Assembly (NCBI GenBank): GCA_030681795.1
Contig: JAUXRG010000090.1
Span: 186,001-250,000 of the forward strand
Source: Rubrivivax sp.
Lineage (GTDB): Bacteria > Pseudomonadota > Gammaproteobacteria > Burkholderiales > Burkholderiaceae_C
Reading direction: 5' to 3'
Length of the DNA stretch: 64,000 bases
In this document: positions 17,924 through 26,009 of the stretch, piece after piece
Layout: every line of letters begins with the position of its first letter
Position numbering within the stretch: position 1 is the first letter of the stretch
Made by a program: the position numbers and the translations under genes
Notes under the pieces: generated by a model
Databases searched by the model: none
Seen by the model: only the letters and a program-made list of their open reading frames with translations
Told to the model about the DNA's origin: nothing

Positions 17924-19873
17924 ATGCTCTACATGCTGCCCAAGTCGATGGTCTCGGTGGACCTCCACCTCGAGCCGGTCAAGCCCACGATCACCGGTTT
18001 TGCCCGCATCGAAACCTCGCCGATCTCGCCGCAGCTCGACGACGGCCTGTCGGCGCCGTTGGCCGACCCGCTGTGGCTGATCGGGCGCCAGTGGCAGTTC
18101 AACGAACTGCGCGGCGAGGATGCCGGCACACCGATCGGCGTGGATTTCGATGTCCACGCGTCGCCCATCGACCGCTTCGCACCCGGCCCCGGCGCCACGC
18201 TGGCGCAGGCGGTGGCGCTGGAAGAGGGCGGTGCGCCCGTCGAAGTGCGCGTCGAGGCCGAGCCCGCCCTGGCCGCGCACGCGCGCCTGGACGGCGAGGC
18301 CGGGTTGAACCTGCTGCGGCGAGCCCGCGCGCGCGGGCTGGTCGGCCTGGCGGCCACGCTGCGTGGCCCGGCGTTCGCGCTGGACTTGCCGCAGCCCGAA
18401 GACCCGCACAGCGACCTGCTGGGCCAGCAATGGCACCTCCTGCTGGCCGGGCGCAGCATCAGCGCGGCCAAGGTGGCCAGCGTGCTCGCCCCCGCGCGCG
18501 GCGCCGACGGCCACCTCGCGGCCCTGCCGGCGGCGCTGGCCGTGCCCGCCGGCGAGGCCGGCGATGCGCTGGTGGTGCTCGACGCCTGGCTGCAGTGGCT
18601 CGATGCGCTGGTCCACGAAGGCACGGCCGACAACGCCTCGTGGCGTAAGGATCGCTTCGAATACGCCTTCTCGCTGTATGCCAGGGGCCGCTCGCGCGAT
18701 GTCGCCTTGCGCGCCGACGAATACACCGACGGCCGAGTCGACTGGCACAGCTTCGTCGCCGAGTCCGAGGGCGCGGCCAACCCGGCACCGCCACCCGCGC
18801 CGGTGGTGAAGGTGCGCGACGCCTTGCCTGTGCCGGTGCGCTACCCCGGGATGCCCGCCGACCGGTATTGGGAGTTCGAGGACGCGCGCGTGAATTTCGC
18901 GGGAGTCGAATCCTCACCCGCGAGCGTGGTGCGCATGGTGATGACCGAATTCGGCCTGGCCTACGGCAACGACTGGTTCCTGCTGCCGGTGGATGTGCCG
19001 GTGGGTGCGCTATACGACGTGAGCGGCTTCAAGGTGCGCGACAACTTCGGCGTCGAGGCCGCGGTGCGCGCCTCCGACAACGCCGGCCTGCCTGTGCCGG
19101 TGGGTGCACCGGCGGGAGCACTGTGGCGCATGTTCGAGCTCGCCACGCGCGGCGCGGTGGCGCCCGAGGTGAAGGACACGCTGTGCGTGCCCGACACGCT
19201 GAGCGGCACGCTCGAAGGCGCGCCGCTGGAGGAGTTGCTGCTGGTGCGCGACGAAATGGCCAACCTCGCCTGGGGCATCGAACGGCGCGTGCAGGGCAGC
19301 AGCGGCGAGCCGCTGGACCGCAAGCTCGAGGCCGACCATCTCGCGTTTCGCCAACGCCTGCCCGAGGCACCCGACGACCCGCTGCTGGTCTATCGCCTGG
19401 CCACGCATGTGCCGGCCCACTGGATTCCACTCGTCCCCAAGGGCGACGGCGGAGCGCTGCGCTTCACGGTCAAGCTGCAGCGCGGCGGCATGGCGCGCTT
19501 CTATTCGGTGGAGCCGGCCCTGATGGCCGACCCGGCCTATGCCGAATTCATCGCACTGCTGCGGCTGCAGGACGCTTTCATCGAGGAAACGGCGGTCGAG
19601 AACGGCGTGCAGATGTTCGTGCTGCACCCGCGCGGGCGGCTGCTCAAGGTCGACCCCGGTGCCCAGGGCGCCGCACTGGCCACCGACAGCCTGGCCGTGG
19701 CCGAGGAAGAAGTGCCGCGCGCCGGCGTGACAGTGCGCCGCAGCTTCCAGTACGCGCGCACGTCCGACGGCCGCGCCTATTTGTGGATAGGCCGCAGCAA
19801 GACCGCGGGCACGGGGGAAGCCAACAGCGGCCTGAGCTTCGACACCCTGCGCAAGCGCTCGGCGATCAATTGA
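17924..19873 (+). CDS. Giant protein 4 of the cluster, unknown function
   Basis: A 649-residue protein closing the rightward operon. A distinctive N-terminal block, LADPLWLIGRQWQFNELRGE (about 45-64), recalls conserved positions of unannotated proteins found with the other giant genes. Further blocks are PVRYPGMPADRYWEFED (about 304-320) and FGLAYGNDWFLLPVDVP (about 342-358). There is no signal peptide and no known enzymatic motif. A second in-frame ATG at 17933 would shorten it by three residues. The gene is followed by a convergent PEP-CTERM remnant and the response regulator gene, so the operon ends here; no strong terminator hairpin is visible. Confidence 0.7.
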   Translation: MLYMLPKSMVSVDLHLEPVKPTITGFARIETSPISPQLDDGLSAPLADPLWLIGRQWQFNELRGEDAGTPIGVDFDVHASPIDRFAPGPGATLAQAVALEEGGAPVEVRVEAEPALAAHARLDGEAGLNLLRRARARGLVGLAATLRGPAFALDLPQPEDPHSDLLGQQWHLLLAGRSISAAKVASVLAPARGADGHLAALPAALAVPAGEAGDALVVLDAWLQWLDALVHEGTADNASWRKDRFEYAFSLYARGRSRDVALRADEYTDGRVDWHSFVAESEGAANPAPPPAPVVKVRDALPVPVRYPGMPADRYWEFEDARVNFAGVESSPASVVRMVMTEFGLAYGNDWFLLPVDVPVGALYDVSGFKVRDNFGVEAAVRASDNAGLPVPVGAPAGALWRMFELATRGAVAPEVKDTLCVPDTLSGTLEGAPLEELLLVRDEMANLAWGIERRVQGSSGEPLDRKLEADHLAFRQRLPEAPDDPLLVYRLATHVPAHWIPLVPKGDGGALRFTVKLQRGGMARFYSVEPALMADPAYAEFIALLRLQDAFIEETAVENGVQMFVLHPRGRLLKVDPGAQGAALATDSLAVAEEEVPRAGVTVRRSFQYARTSDGRAYLWIGRSKTAGTGEANSGLSFDTLRKRSAIN

Positions 19874-19874
19874 C

Positions 19875-20060
19875 TCAGGTCACCCGGCAACGCGAGAACA
19901 CCCGTGCCTTCAAGGCCAGACCCGGCAGCCAGGCGCTGCCCGGCTCGGGCACCACCGACAGGCTCACCATGAAGTCCTGGTGGTCGTCGTCGACTTCCGG
20001 GACGCCCGCGTAGCCTCTGTCCGACAGCCCGATCGCGAGGCCCCCCGCCGACCGGCCGCC
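19875..20060 (-). pseudogene. C-terminal remnant of a PEP-CTERM protein gene
   Basis: Directly after the stop of the response regulator, and in the same frame, the minus strand encodes about 60 residues without a start. They read ...AIGLSDRGYAGVPEVDDDHQ, then DFMVSLSVVPEPGSAW, and end LKARVFSRCRVT before TGA at 19875-19877. An acidic D/N-rich stretch, then hydrophobic beta residues, then VPEP, a hydrophobic patch and basic residues is the layout of PEP-CTERM sorting signals, which are processed by exosortase in Gram-negative bacteria. The transmembrane part is short and imperfect (WLPGLALKARVF), so the signal itself looks decayed. The rest of the gene is missing, so this is a fragment and not a functional gene. 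Confidence 0.55.
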
Positions 20061-21422
20061 TCAATTGAAGTCGTGCTCGTCGAGCTTGCGGTACAGGCTG
20101 GACAGGTGGATTCCCAGCCGCTGGGCCGCGAGCTTGCGGTCGCCGCCGGCGTCGGCGAGGGTGCCCCTCAGGATCTCCGCCTCACATCGGCGAATGCGGT
20201 CGCGCAAGGTTCCCGCTGCGTCCAGGCTGGTGAGCCCGGCGACGCCGGTGGGCCGTGCCGCCTCGAGCAGTGCGGCGGGCAGGTCGGCGATCATCACGCA
20301 GTGGTCCTCGGCCAGGATTCGCGCTCGATTGATGACGTTGTCGAGCTCCCTGACGTTTCCCGGCCAGTGGTGCGCGAGGAGAACTTCCTCCGCCAGCGGA
20401 TCGATGCTCAGCGCCTCGGCCACGCCGCTGGGCTGGCCTCGGGACAGCAGGAACCGGACCAGCGCCGGGATGTCGCTCTGCCGATCACGCAAGGGCGGAA
20501 TCGCGATCTGGAACATGCCGAGCCGAAAGAACAGATCGTTGCGAAAAGTCCCCTGCGTGACGGCGTCCTGAAGGTTGCGGTTTGTCGCGGCGATGATCCG
20601 CGTGTCGACGCGGCGCACCTGCTCGCCGCCCACCGGCCGGACTTCCTTGTCCTCGATCACGTTCAGCAGCTTGCTTTGCAGGCGGATCGGCAGTTCACCG
20701 ATTTCATCGAGGAAAAGCGTGCCGTTCTCGGCCTGCTGGAACAGCCCCTTGTGCGAATTCACGGCGCTGGTGAACGCCCCCTTGGCGTGGCCGAAGAACT
20801 CGCTCTCGAGCAGGTGCTCGGGAATGGCGCTGCAGTTGATCGCGAGAAACGGGCCGGCGTGCCGCGGGCTGAGTTCATGGATCATCCGGGCCACGATGCC
20901 TTTGCCGGTCCCGCTTTCACCCGTGATCAACACCGTGCTGGGCGTCGGCGCGACCTTGGCCACCAGCCGCTCGACTTCGAGCATTCCGGCGCAGGTGAAG
21001 CGGTAGAGCTTCGGTTCGTTCTCGCTGACCACCCGGCGCAGCGTACGGTTCTGCTCGCGCAGGCCTCCGAGTGCCTCGATCTGCGCGATCCGGTGCAGCA
21101 TCTCCTCGTTGTGCACGGGCTTGGTGACGAAATCCGCGGCCCCTGCCCGCAATGCTTCGACGGCGGTTTCCATCGACGCGCACCCCGTCACCATGATGAA
21201 CGCCGTGTCGCGGCGGGCCGCCTTGCTCTCGCGGACCAGATCGATGCCGTTGCCGTCGGGCAGCTTGATGTCGCACAGCGCGACATCCACGTCCCCGCGC
21301 GCCAGCTTGGAACGCGCGTCGGCCATCGTCCCGGCCCGCTCGACCGTGTGGCCGGCCTCGGTCACGGCGGCGGCCAGGATCTGCCGCACCGCGGCTTCGT
21401 CGTCGATCACGAGGATGTGCAT
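20061..21422 (-). CDS. NtrC-family response regulator, sigma-54 activator
   Basis: A 453-residue regulator with three domains. The receiver (1-120) has D51 in CDIKLPDGNG as phosphoacceptor and K101. The AAA+ domain (about 140-375) has Walker A GESGTGKG at 168-175, Walker B LFLDE at 236-240 and an arginine-rich sensor region. The C-terminal Fis-type helix-turn-helix has RKLAAQRLGIHLSSLYRKL. It should activate transcription by RNA polymerase with sigma-54. The sigma-contact loop reads GAFTSA at 215-220 instead of the usual GAFTGA. It is 14 bp downstream of the histidine kinase gene, its likely partner. Sigma-54-like sites upstream of the nearby cytochrome genes make these plausible targets, by inference. 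Confidence 0.92.
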   Translation of the reverse strand: MHILVIDDEAAVRQILAAAVTEAGHTVERAGTMADARSKLARGDVDVALCDIKLPDGNGIDLVRESKAARRDTAFIMVTGCASMETAVEALRAGAADFVTKPVHNEEMLHRIAQIEALGGLREQNRTLRRVVSENEPKLYRFTCAGMLEVERLVAKVAPTPSTVLITGESGTGKGIVARMIHELSPRHAGPFLAINCSAIPEHLLESEFFGHAKGAFTSAVNSHKGLFQQAENGTLFLDEIGELPIRLQSKLLNVIEDKEVRPVGGEQVRRVDTRIIAATNRNLQDAVTQGTFRNDLFFRLGMFQIAIPPLRDRQSDIPALVRFLLSRGQPSGVAEALSIDPLAEEVLLAHHWPGNVRELDNVINRARILAEDHCVMIADLPAALLEAARPTGVAGLTSLDAAGTLRDRIRRCEAEILRGTLADAGGDRKLAAQRLGIHLSSLYRKLDEHDFN

Positions 21423-21436
21423 GTTCGCTTCAAGTC

Positions 21437-22900
21437 TCAGGCGTCGTCGGCGGGGAGCGATGGCAGGTGAATCGCCACGCGAGTGCCACTCCCCGGTGTC
21501 GACGCCAACTCGATCCAGCCGCCTCCCAGCGCGAGCAGCTCCTTGCACAGGAACAGCCCGATGCCGCGCCCCTTTTCGGCGGGCTTGGTCGAGAACGACT
21601 CATCGAACGCGCGCGCGGCGGTTTCGGCAGCCATGCCGTGGCCGTTATCGATCACTTCCAGGGTCACCTCGCCGCCGGTGGGGCGCGTGACGACCCGGAT
21701 GGTCGGCTTGCGGCCGGCCACGCCCCCCAGGGCGTCGGCCGCGTTGATCATCAGGTTCATCAATACCTGCGTGAGGTGGTCTGCCACGGCGAGCAGCGCG
21801 GGCACGTCGCGGTCGAGTTCCAGGACGACTTCGACACCGCGCAGGCGCGGGTCATAGGCGATGAACCGGCAGGTGCTGCGTACGAGTGCGTTCAGGTCGA
21901 CCAGTTGAGGCGTGGCTGCCCGAGGACGGGTGAATTCGGCGAGCTCGCGCGAAATTGCAGCGATGCGCTGCGCCTGCTCGAGGACGAGCTGCAGTTCGCC
22001 GTGGCGCAGCTCATGCTCCCCGCCCGGGGCTGCAGATCCCCTCTTGAGCATCATCTCGACGATGCCCACGATCGCGGCGATCGGGTTGTTGACTTCGTGC
22101 GCGACGGCCGCAGCGAGCGAGCCGATCGCCGCCATCTTCTCGCGGTGGAAGTGCTGCTCGCGCGCGACCTCCAGCTTTTGCTCGCGCTGGCGCAGCTCGA
22201 GCTGCATGCGGTTGACGGCTTGCATCAGCTCGCCGACTTCATCGTTTCGCGTGACATCGAGCAGCGGCCCGCGATAGCCCGTGGCCACGCCGTCGGCGCG
22301 CGCGCCGAGCTTGTGGATGTCCCAGGTGAGGCGGCGGAAGAAAAGCATGATGAGCGCGCCGAAGAGCACGGCGCCGACCAGATTGATCGCGACGGCCAGC
22401 AGTGTCATCCTGTCGTAGACACGGTAATACGCTTGCCATGCCCTTTTGTGACGCTGACGCATCGTCGCGTCCAGGGCCTCGAGGCGGGCATGGGCGACGC
22501 GCGCGGTCTCCTGAACCCCAAGCAGGTGGCTGCGCGATGGGGCCTGACGGTATTCGTCCAGCTTTTGTGCCAGGCCCGCGCTCACCTCGACGAACTCGCC
22601 GGGGGGCATCCGCAAATCCTGCAGGCTCGAATGAAAAGTCTCGACATCGAACGCGAGGTCGCCGTCTGAGGGCGTTTCCGAATCGTCGGACAGCAGCCGC
22701 CGCTGGATACCCAGTATCGAGTGGTCGATGGCGCTGGCGGCCCTGGCCAGCGCCGCACCACGGGCGTCGTGCTGCTCGAGGTCGATCGCCAATTGCAGCA
22801 GTGCCTGTCGCTCGTGGGTGAGGATATAGCCCATGGTGACCGCGTAGAGGGCCAGGGCGACAGACACCAGCTGCCCCTTGGCGCGCAAAGACAGCTTCAT
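21437..22900 (-). CDS. Membrane-bound sensor histidine kinase
   Basis: A 487-residue kinase. A first transmembrane segment (about 10-27) and a second (about 166-188) enclose a periplasmic sensor region of about 140 helical residues without a recognised fold. A HAMP-like linker follows, then the dimerisation domain with phosphoacceptor H268 in AAVAHEVNNPIAAI, and the ATPase domain with N box NLMINAADAL, G1 DNGHGM and G2 GRGIGLFL. HEVNNP-type kinases often partner NtrC-class regulators, which fits the regulator gene 14 bp downstream. The ATG at 22900 is preferred because it starts the basic MKLSLRAK lead into the first helix. The sensed signal is unknown. Confidence 0.92.
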   Translation of the reverse strand: MKLSLRAKGQLVSVALALYAVTMGYILTHERQALLQLAIDLEQHDARGAALARAASAIDHSILGIQRRLLSDDSETPSDGDLAFDVETFHSSLQDLRMPPGEFVEVSAGLAQKLDEYRQAPSRSHLLGVQETARVAHARLEALDATMRQRHKRAWQAYYRVYDRMTLLAVAINLVGAVLFGALIMLFFRRLTWDIHKLGARADGVATGYRGPLLDVTRNDEVGELMQAVNRMQLELRQREQKLEVAREQHFHREKMAAIGSLAAAVAHEVNNPIAAIVGIVEMMLKRGSAAPGGEHELRHGELQLVLEQAQRIAAISRELAEFTRPRAATPQLVDLNALVRSTCRFIAYDPRLRGVEVVLELDRDVPALLAVADHLTQVLMNLMINAADALGGVAGRKPTIRVVTRPTGGEVTLEVIDNGHGMAAETAARAFDESFSTKPAEKGRGIGLFLCKELLALGGGWIELASTPGSGTRVAIHLPSLPADDA

Positions 22901-23051
22901 CGGGGCACGGTGAAATCTCAAGTGGGTTGCGCATTGTCGACGAGACCGGGCCGGCGATCATGCGGTATCGCCCGGACGATTTCTCGACAAGGCCTACGGA
23001 TCCACTCGGCCGGAGCCGCAGCCGCCCTGGGGCCCGCGGATCCACCGGGGG

Positions 23052-23192
23052 TCACATGGGCATGCCGGCATGAGTTCCGAGGTGCCCCCGAATGGCCTGG
23101 CTGCGCAGGAGCAGGAGCAGCACTTCGGTCACGAGTACGGCCAGGCCTGTGAGGTAGGAACCCCAGAGGTAGAGCGTGGTGTCGGCGGTCAT
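23052..23192 (-). CDS. ccmD: CcmD-like small membrane protein
   Basis: A 46-residue protein with one transmembrane helix (LYLWGSYLTGLAVLVTEVLL) followed by a charged cytoplasmic tail. The W-x-S-Y-x-x-x-x-L pattern and the size match CcmD, the small subunit that joins CcmC and the CcmAB transporter and helps release heme-loaded CcmE in cytochrome c maturation. It starts 11 bp after the stop of the CcmC-like gene, the normal order. It ends 151 bp before the histidine kinase start on the same strand. Small single-helix proteins are hard to assign alone, so the call leans on the neighbour. Confidence 0.7.
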   Translation of the reverse strand: MTADTTLYLWGSYLTGLAVLVTEVLLLLLRSQAIRGHLGTHAGMPM

Positions 23193-23203
23193 GGCGTGCC
23201 TGT

Positions 23204-23878
23204 TCAGGGCGCGGTCGCCCGGTCGGTGTCCTGGGCCCTCTCCAGAATGACGCAGCGCAACCGGATCAGAACCATCGCGCAGCTGTACAGGAAGACCCCG
23301 ACGGCCACCGCAACCAGGGCGGCGACGGCGAGGACGTCTTTGGCGGAGGCCGCCACCAAGGTGTCCGCGGGCCCGGTGGGCGTGGTGGGCAGCAGCGCGA
23401 CCGAGACCAGCGTCGCGAGAACGACGGCAGTTCCCGGCAAGGCGATCCATGCGACCGCACGATCGGCCCGCCCTGGCTCGCCGGCAAGGGCACGGCCGAC
23501 GACAAGACCGATGTAGAGCAGCAGCAGCGCGAGGTCTGCGACCCATCGCGCGTCCCAGACCCACCAACTCCCCCAGATCGGCTTGCCCCAAAGGGATCCG
23601 GTCCACAGCGCCACGAACGCGAATACCGCGCCGGTGGGCACCAGCGCCTCGGTCCACATTGCCGCCGCCCTGACGCCGAGAAACTCGCCGATTCCGGCTG
23701 CCAGAGCGACAAGAAGGTAGATGAGCAGCGCCATCCACGTGGCCGGGAGGTGGATATAGACGATGCGGTGCACATCCCCTTGCCAGGCTTGGAGCGGCAC
23801 GGCAAGGAAACCGAGCAGGAATCCGAAGGCGCAGAACGCGACCGCACCGGAGAAAAGCCACGGCACGACGTCCAGCAT
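23204..23878 (-). CDS. ccmC: CcmC-like heme-handling membrane protein, divergent
   Basis: A 224-residue, six-helix membrane protein of the heme handling family. Recognisable are H43 in VYIHLPATW, the first periplasmic heme ligand of CcmC, and the tryptophan-rich WGSWWVWDAR (about 102-111), which binds heme and CcmE. The second ligand motif of CcmC, a WW followed by a Leu-His pair between helices 5 and 6, is absent: the corresponding stretch reads VSVALLPTTPTGPAD. The ATG at 23878 gives the normal CcmC N-terminus. No ccmABEFGH genes are in the window, so this pair stands apart from a full maturation operon. It lies next to the multiheme cytochrome locus and may be specialised for it. Confidence 0.75.
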   Translation of the reverse strand: MLDVVPWLFSGAVAFCAFGFLLGFLAVPLQAWQGDVHRIVYIHLPATWMALLIYLLVALAAGIGEFLGVRAAAMWTEALVPTGAVFAFVALWTGSLWGKPIWGSWWVWDARWVADLALLLLYIGLVVGRALAGEPGRADRAVAWIALPGTAVVLATLVSVALLPTTPTGPADTLVAASAKDVLAVAALVAVAVGVFLYSCAMVLIRLRCVILERAQDTDRATAP

Positions 23879-24296
23879 CGGCCCTGCGAGAGAGTCACTC
23901 GCAGGGCCGCGATCGACTCGCGCGCACGCTTGACTCGGCTGCAGACCACCGGGCAGGAACACGGCCCACACCCCCCAGAGTGACGTCAAGTCGCTCCAAG
24001 CAACGGATGTGCCACCGGGCGGTTTCGCCTATCGCACGGTGCCCTGCGACATCCTGGCCTGGCCCACCTTGCGCAGACGCGAGAAGTTATTCGCCGGATT
24101 GCGAAGGCGCCGAGCTGGCGCTCTCGCGCGGGTGGGCGGCTTCGCGCTCGGAAGGCGCGCCTGGCCCAGGACCGAACCTCGGCATGGCATGCAACCTGCT
24201 TCGAGCCCCTGGTCAGGGCTGACATGGGCGGGTGTGTGCAAGCGAGCTTGCAGCCCACGTGAGGCTTCGGACGCCGAATCCGCAGGGAGGAGTGCA
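23879..24296 (+). promoter_or_regulatory. Divergent region between ccmC-like gene and cytochrome locus, with a sigma-54-like promoter
   Basis: This 418-bp gap has no convincing gene. A sigma-54 type promoter match lies at 24185-24200: TGGCATG, four bases, then CTGCT. It agrees with TGGCACG-N4-TTGCW at 10 of 12 defined positions and has the exact GG-N10-GC spacing (GG at 24186-24187, GC at 24198-24199). Transcription would start near 24211, leaving a leader of about 86 bases before the first cytochrome gene. A good ribosome binding site, AGGGAGGA at 24283-24290, precedes the GTG start. The promoter for the leftward ccmC-like gene was not identified. Confidence 0.5.
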
Positions 24297-24977
24297 GTGA
24301 AACGATGGCTTGTACTGATTGCGGCGGTGGTCTTCGCCGCGCCACTCCATGCGGCCAGCGTCGTCGGTTCTCGTCACGACCTGAGCAGCTCGACGACGCC
24401 GCAGGTCTGTGTGTTCTGCCATACGCCGCACCACGCCAACGTCAACCTGCCCTCGCCGCTGTGGAACCGCGCCGAGACGACGCAGACCTTCACCCTCTAC
24501 GGCAGTCCGAGCATGGACATGATTGCGGCCCAGCCGCGCGCTTCGTCGCGCCTGTGCCTGAGTTGCCACGACGGTGTCAACGCCAGCACGATGGTCAACG
24601 GCTTCAGCGTCGGCACCAAGCATGACGTCGTTTCACCCCCCGGCGCGCCCAGGCCCGACAGGACGACGTGGGCCAACTGCGAGCGCTGCCACACGGATAT
24701 CGCCACCGGGGGAAGACGCAAGCTGGTCCTCGGCACCGACCTCAGGAACGATCACCCGATCTCGATCGGCTACCCGACAGCGGCGCAGGATGCGGGCTTC
24801 AACCAGCCCCCCGACCCGTCGAAGGGCTGGGGCGGGGGATCCGCGCACGAAGTGAAGCTCTACTCGGGCGGCGTCGAATGCGGGTCCTGCCACAACGTCC
24901 ACGACCCCGCCTACGGCAACTTCCTGCGCAAGCCCAACAGCGGCAGTGCGCTGTGCCTGACCTGCCACAAGAAATGA
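24297..24977 (+). CDS. Secreted five-heme cytochrome c, doubled-CXXCH family
   Basis: A 226-residue protein with a signal peptide (VLIAAVVFAAPLHAAS) and five CXXCH motifs: CVFCH, CLSCH, CERCH, CGSCH and CLTCH. Extra histidines (SRHD, TPHH, TKHD, NDHP, NVHD) could supply the second axial ligands, giving bis-His low-potential hemes. The opening part (QVCVFCHTPHHAN, PLWN, FTLY, LCLSCHDG) is shared with the cytochromes at 27133 and 32323. The GTG start is supported by AGGGAGGA seven bases upstream. Its stop overlaps the ATG of the ten-heme gene by 4 bp. It should be periplasmic or extracellular and carry electrons. Confidence 0.88.
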   Translation: MKRWLVLIAAVVFAAPLHAASVVGSRHDLSSSTTPQVCVFCHTPHHANVNLPSPLWNRAETTQTFTLYGSPSMDMIAAQPRASSRLCLSCHDGVNASTMVNGFSVGTKHDVVSPPGAPRPDRTTWANCERCHTDIATGGRRKLVLGTDLRNDHPISIGYPTAAQDAGFNQPPDPSKGWGGGSAHEVKLYSGGVECGSCHNVHDPAYGNFLRKPNSGSALCLTCHKK

Positions 24978-26005
24978 CGAATGAGACCAAGATGATGATG
25001 CGAGTTGTTGCCGCCCTGTTCCTGCTCGCTTCGAGCCTCTGCGTGTCGTCGTTCGCCCAGGCGCCGCTGGCGCCGCAATCGAAACCCATGTCGAGTCACG
25101 CGCCCTTCGAGGCCGGCGACTGCAAGATCTGCCACCAGAACGCCGACCCGAAGAACCCCGGGCCGGTGGCCGCCACGGGGGTGGCCCTGTGCAGTGGTTG
25201 CCACGAGGATTTCACGGCCATCATGGCGCGCCCCCATGTGCACCGCGTGGCCCGCAAGAACTGCATGAGCTGCCACAACCCGCACAACGCGAAGAACCCC
25301 AAGCTGCTGACCGAGGAAGCGAGCCTCACATGCACCAAGGAATGCCACGATGACATCGGCAAGGCGGCCGACGCCGCCAAGGTCAAGCACAAGGCCGTGT
25401 TTGCCGGCGCCAAGTGCACCGGCTGCCACAACCCGCACGCCAGCTCGGTGGCCAAGCTCCTGGTGGCGCAGCCGTCCGAGTTGTGCCTGAGCTGCCACAA
25501 CGTCGACACCCTGGTCGGGGTCGACGGCAAGAAGCTGCAGAACACCAAGTCGTGGCTGGCCAAGAACCCCGATTGGCATGCACCGGTGCAGTCCAAGGAC
25601 TGCGGCGCCTGCCACGTGCCGCACGGGGGCGATCACTTCCGGCTCCTCAAGGAGGACTACCCGAAGGAGTTCTACGCGCCCTACAACCCGCGCGCCTACG
25701 CCTTGTGCTTCTCGTGCCACCAGGAGAAGGCTTACTCCACCGCCAAGACCACGACACTCACCGGCTTCCGCGACGGCGAGCTCAACCTGCACTTCCTGCA
25801 CCTCCAGCAAAGCGGGCGCGGGCGCACTTGCCGGGCCTGCCACGAAGTCCATGCCTCGACCCAGAAGCACCATATCCGCGAGGGCGTGCCCTACGGCGCT
25901 GCGGGCTGGGTGCTCAAGCTCAACTTCAAGACCACCGCAACCGGCGGCTCCTGTGCGAAGACCTGCCACCAGGAGAAGGCCTATTCCAACAAGACTCCAG
26001 GCTAG
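24974..26005 (+). CDS. Secreted ten-heme cytochrome c
   Basis: A 343-residue protein with a signal peptide (MRVVAALFLLASSLCVSSFA). Eight CXXCH sites are present (CKICH, CSGCH, CMSCH, CTGCH, CLSCH, CGACH, CFSCH, CRACH) together with two CXXXCH sites (CTKECH and CAKTCH), so up to ten hemes. Repeats of the form CHNPH, CHVPH and CHEVH place a histidine three residues after the motif, typical of tightly stacked multiheme chains of the cytochrome c3/DmsE-like type. The start overlaps the previous stop (ATGA), so it is coupled to the five-heme gene. It probably moves electrons within the periplasm or across the outer membrane together with its neighbours. Confidence 0.87.
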   Translation: MTNETKMMMRVVAALFLLASSLCVSSFAQAPLAPQSKPMSSHAPFEAGDCKICHQNADPKNPGPVAATGVALCSGCHEDFTAIMARPHVHRVARKNCMSCHNPHNAKNPKLLTEEASLTCTKECHDDIGKAADAAKVKHKAVFAGAKCTGCHNPHASSVAKLLVAQPSELCLSCHNVDTLVGVDGKKLQNTKSWLAKNPDWHAPVQSKDCGACHVPHGGDHFRLLKEDYPKEFYAPYNPRAYALCFSCHQEKAYSTAKTTTLTGFRDGELNLHFLHLQQSGRGRTCRACHEVHASTQKHHIREGVPYGAAGWVLKLNFKTTATGGSCAKTCHQEKAYSNKTPG

Positions 26006-26009
26006 CCGG

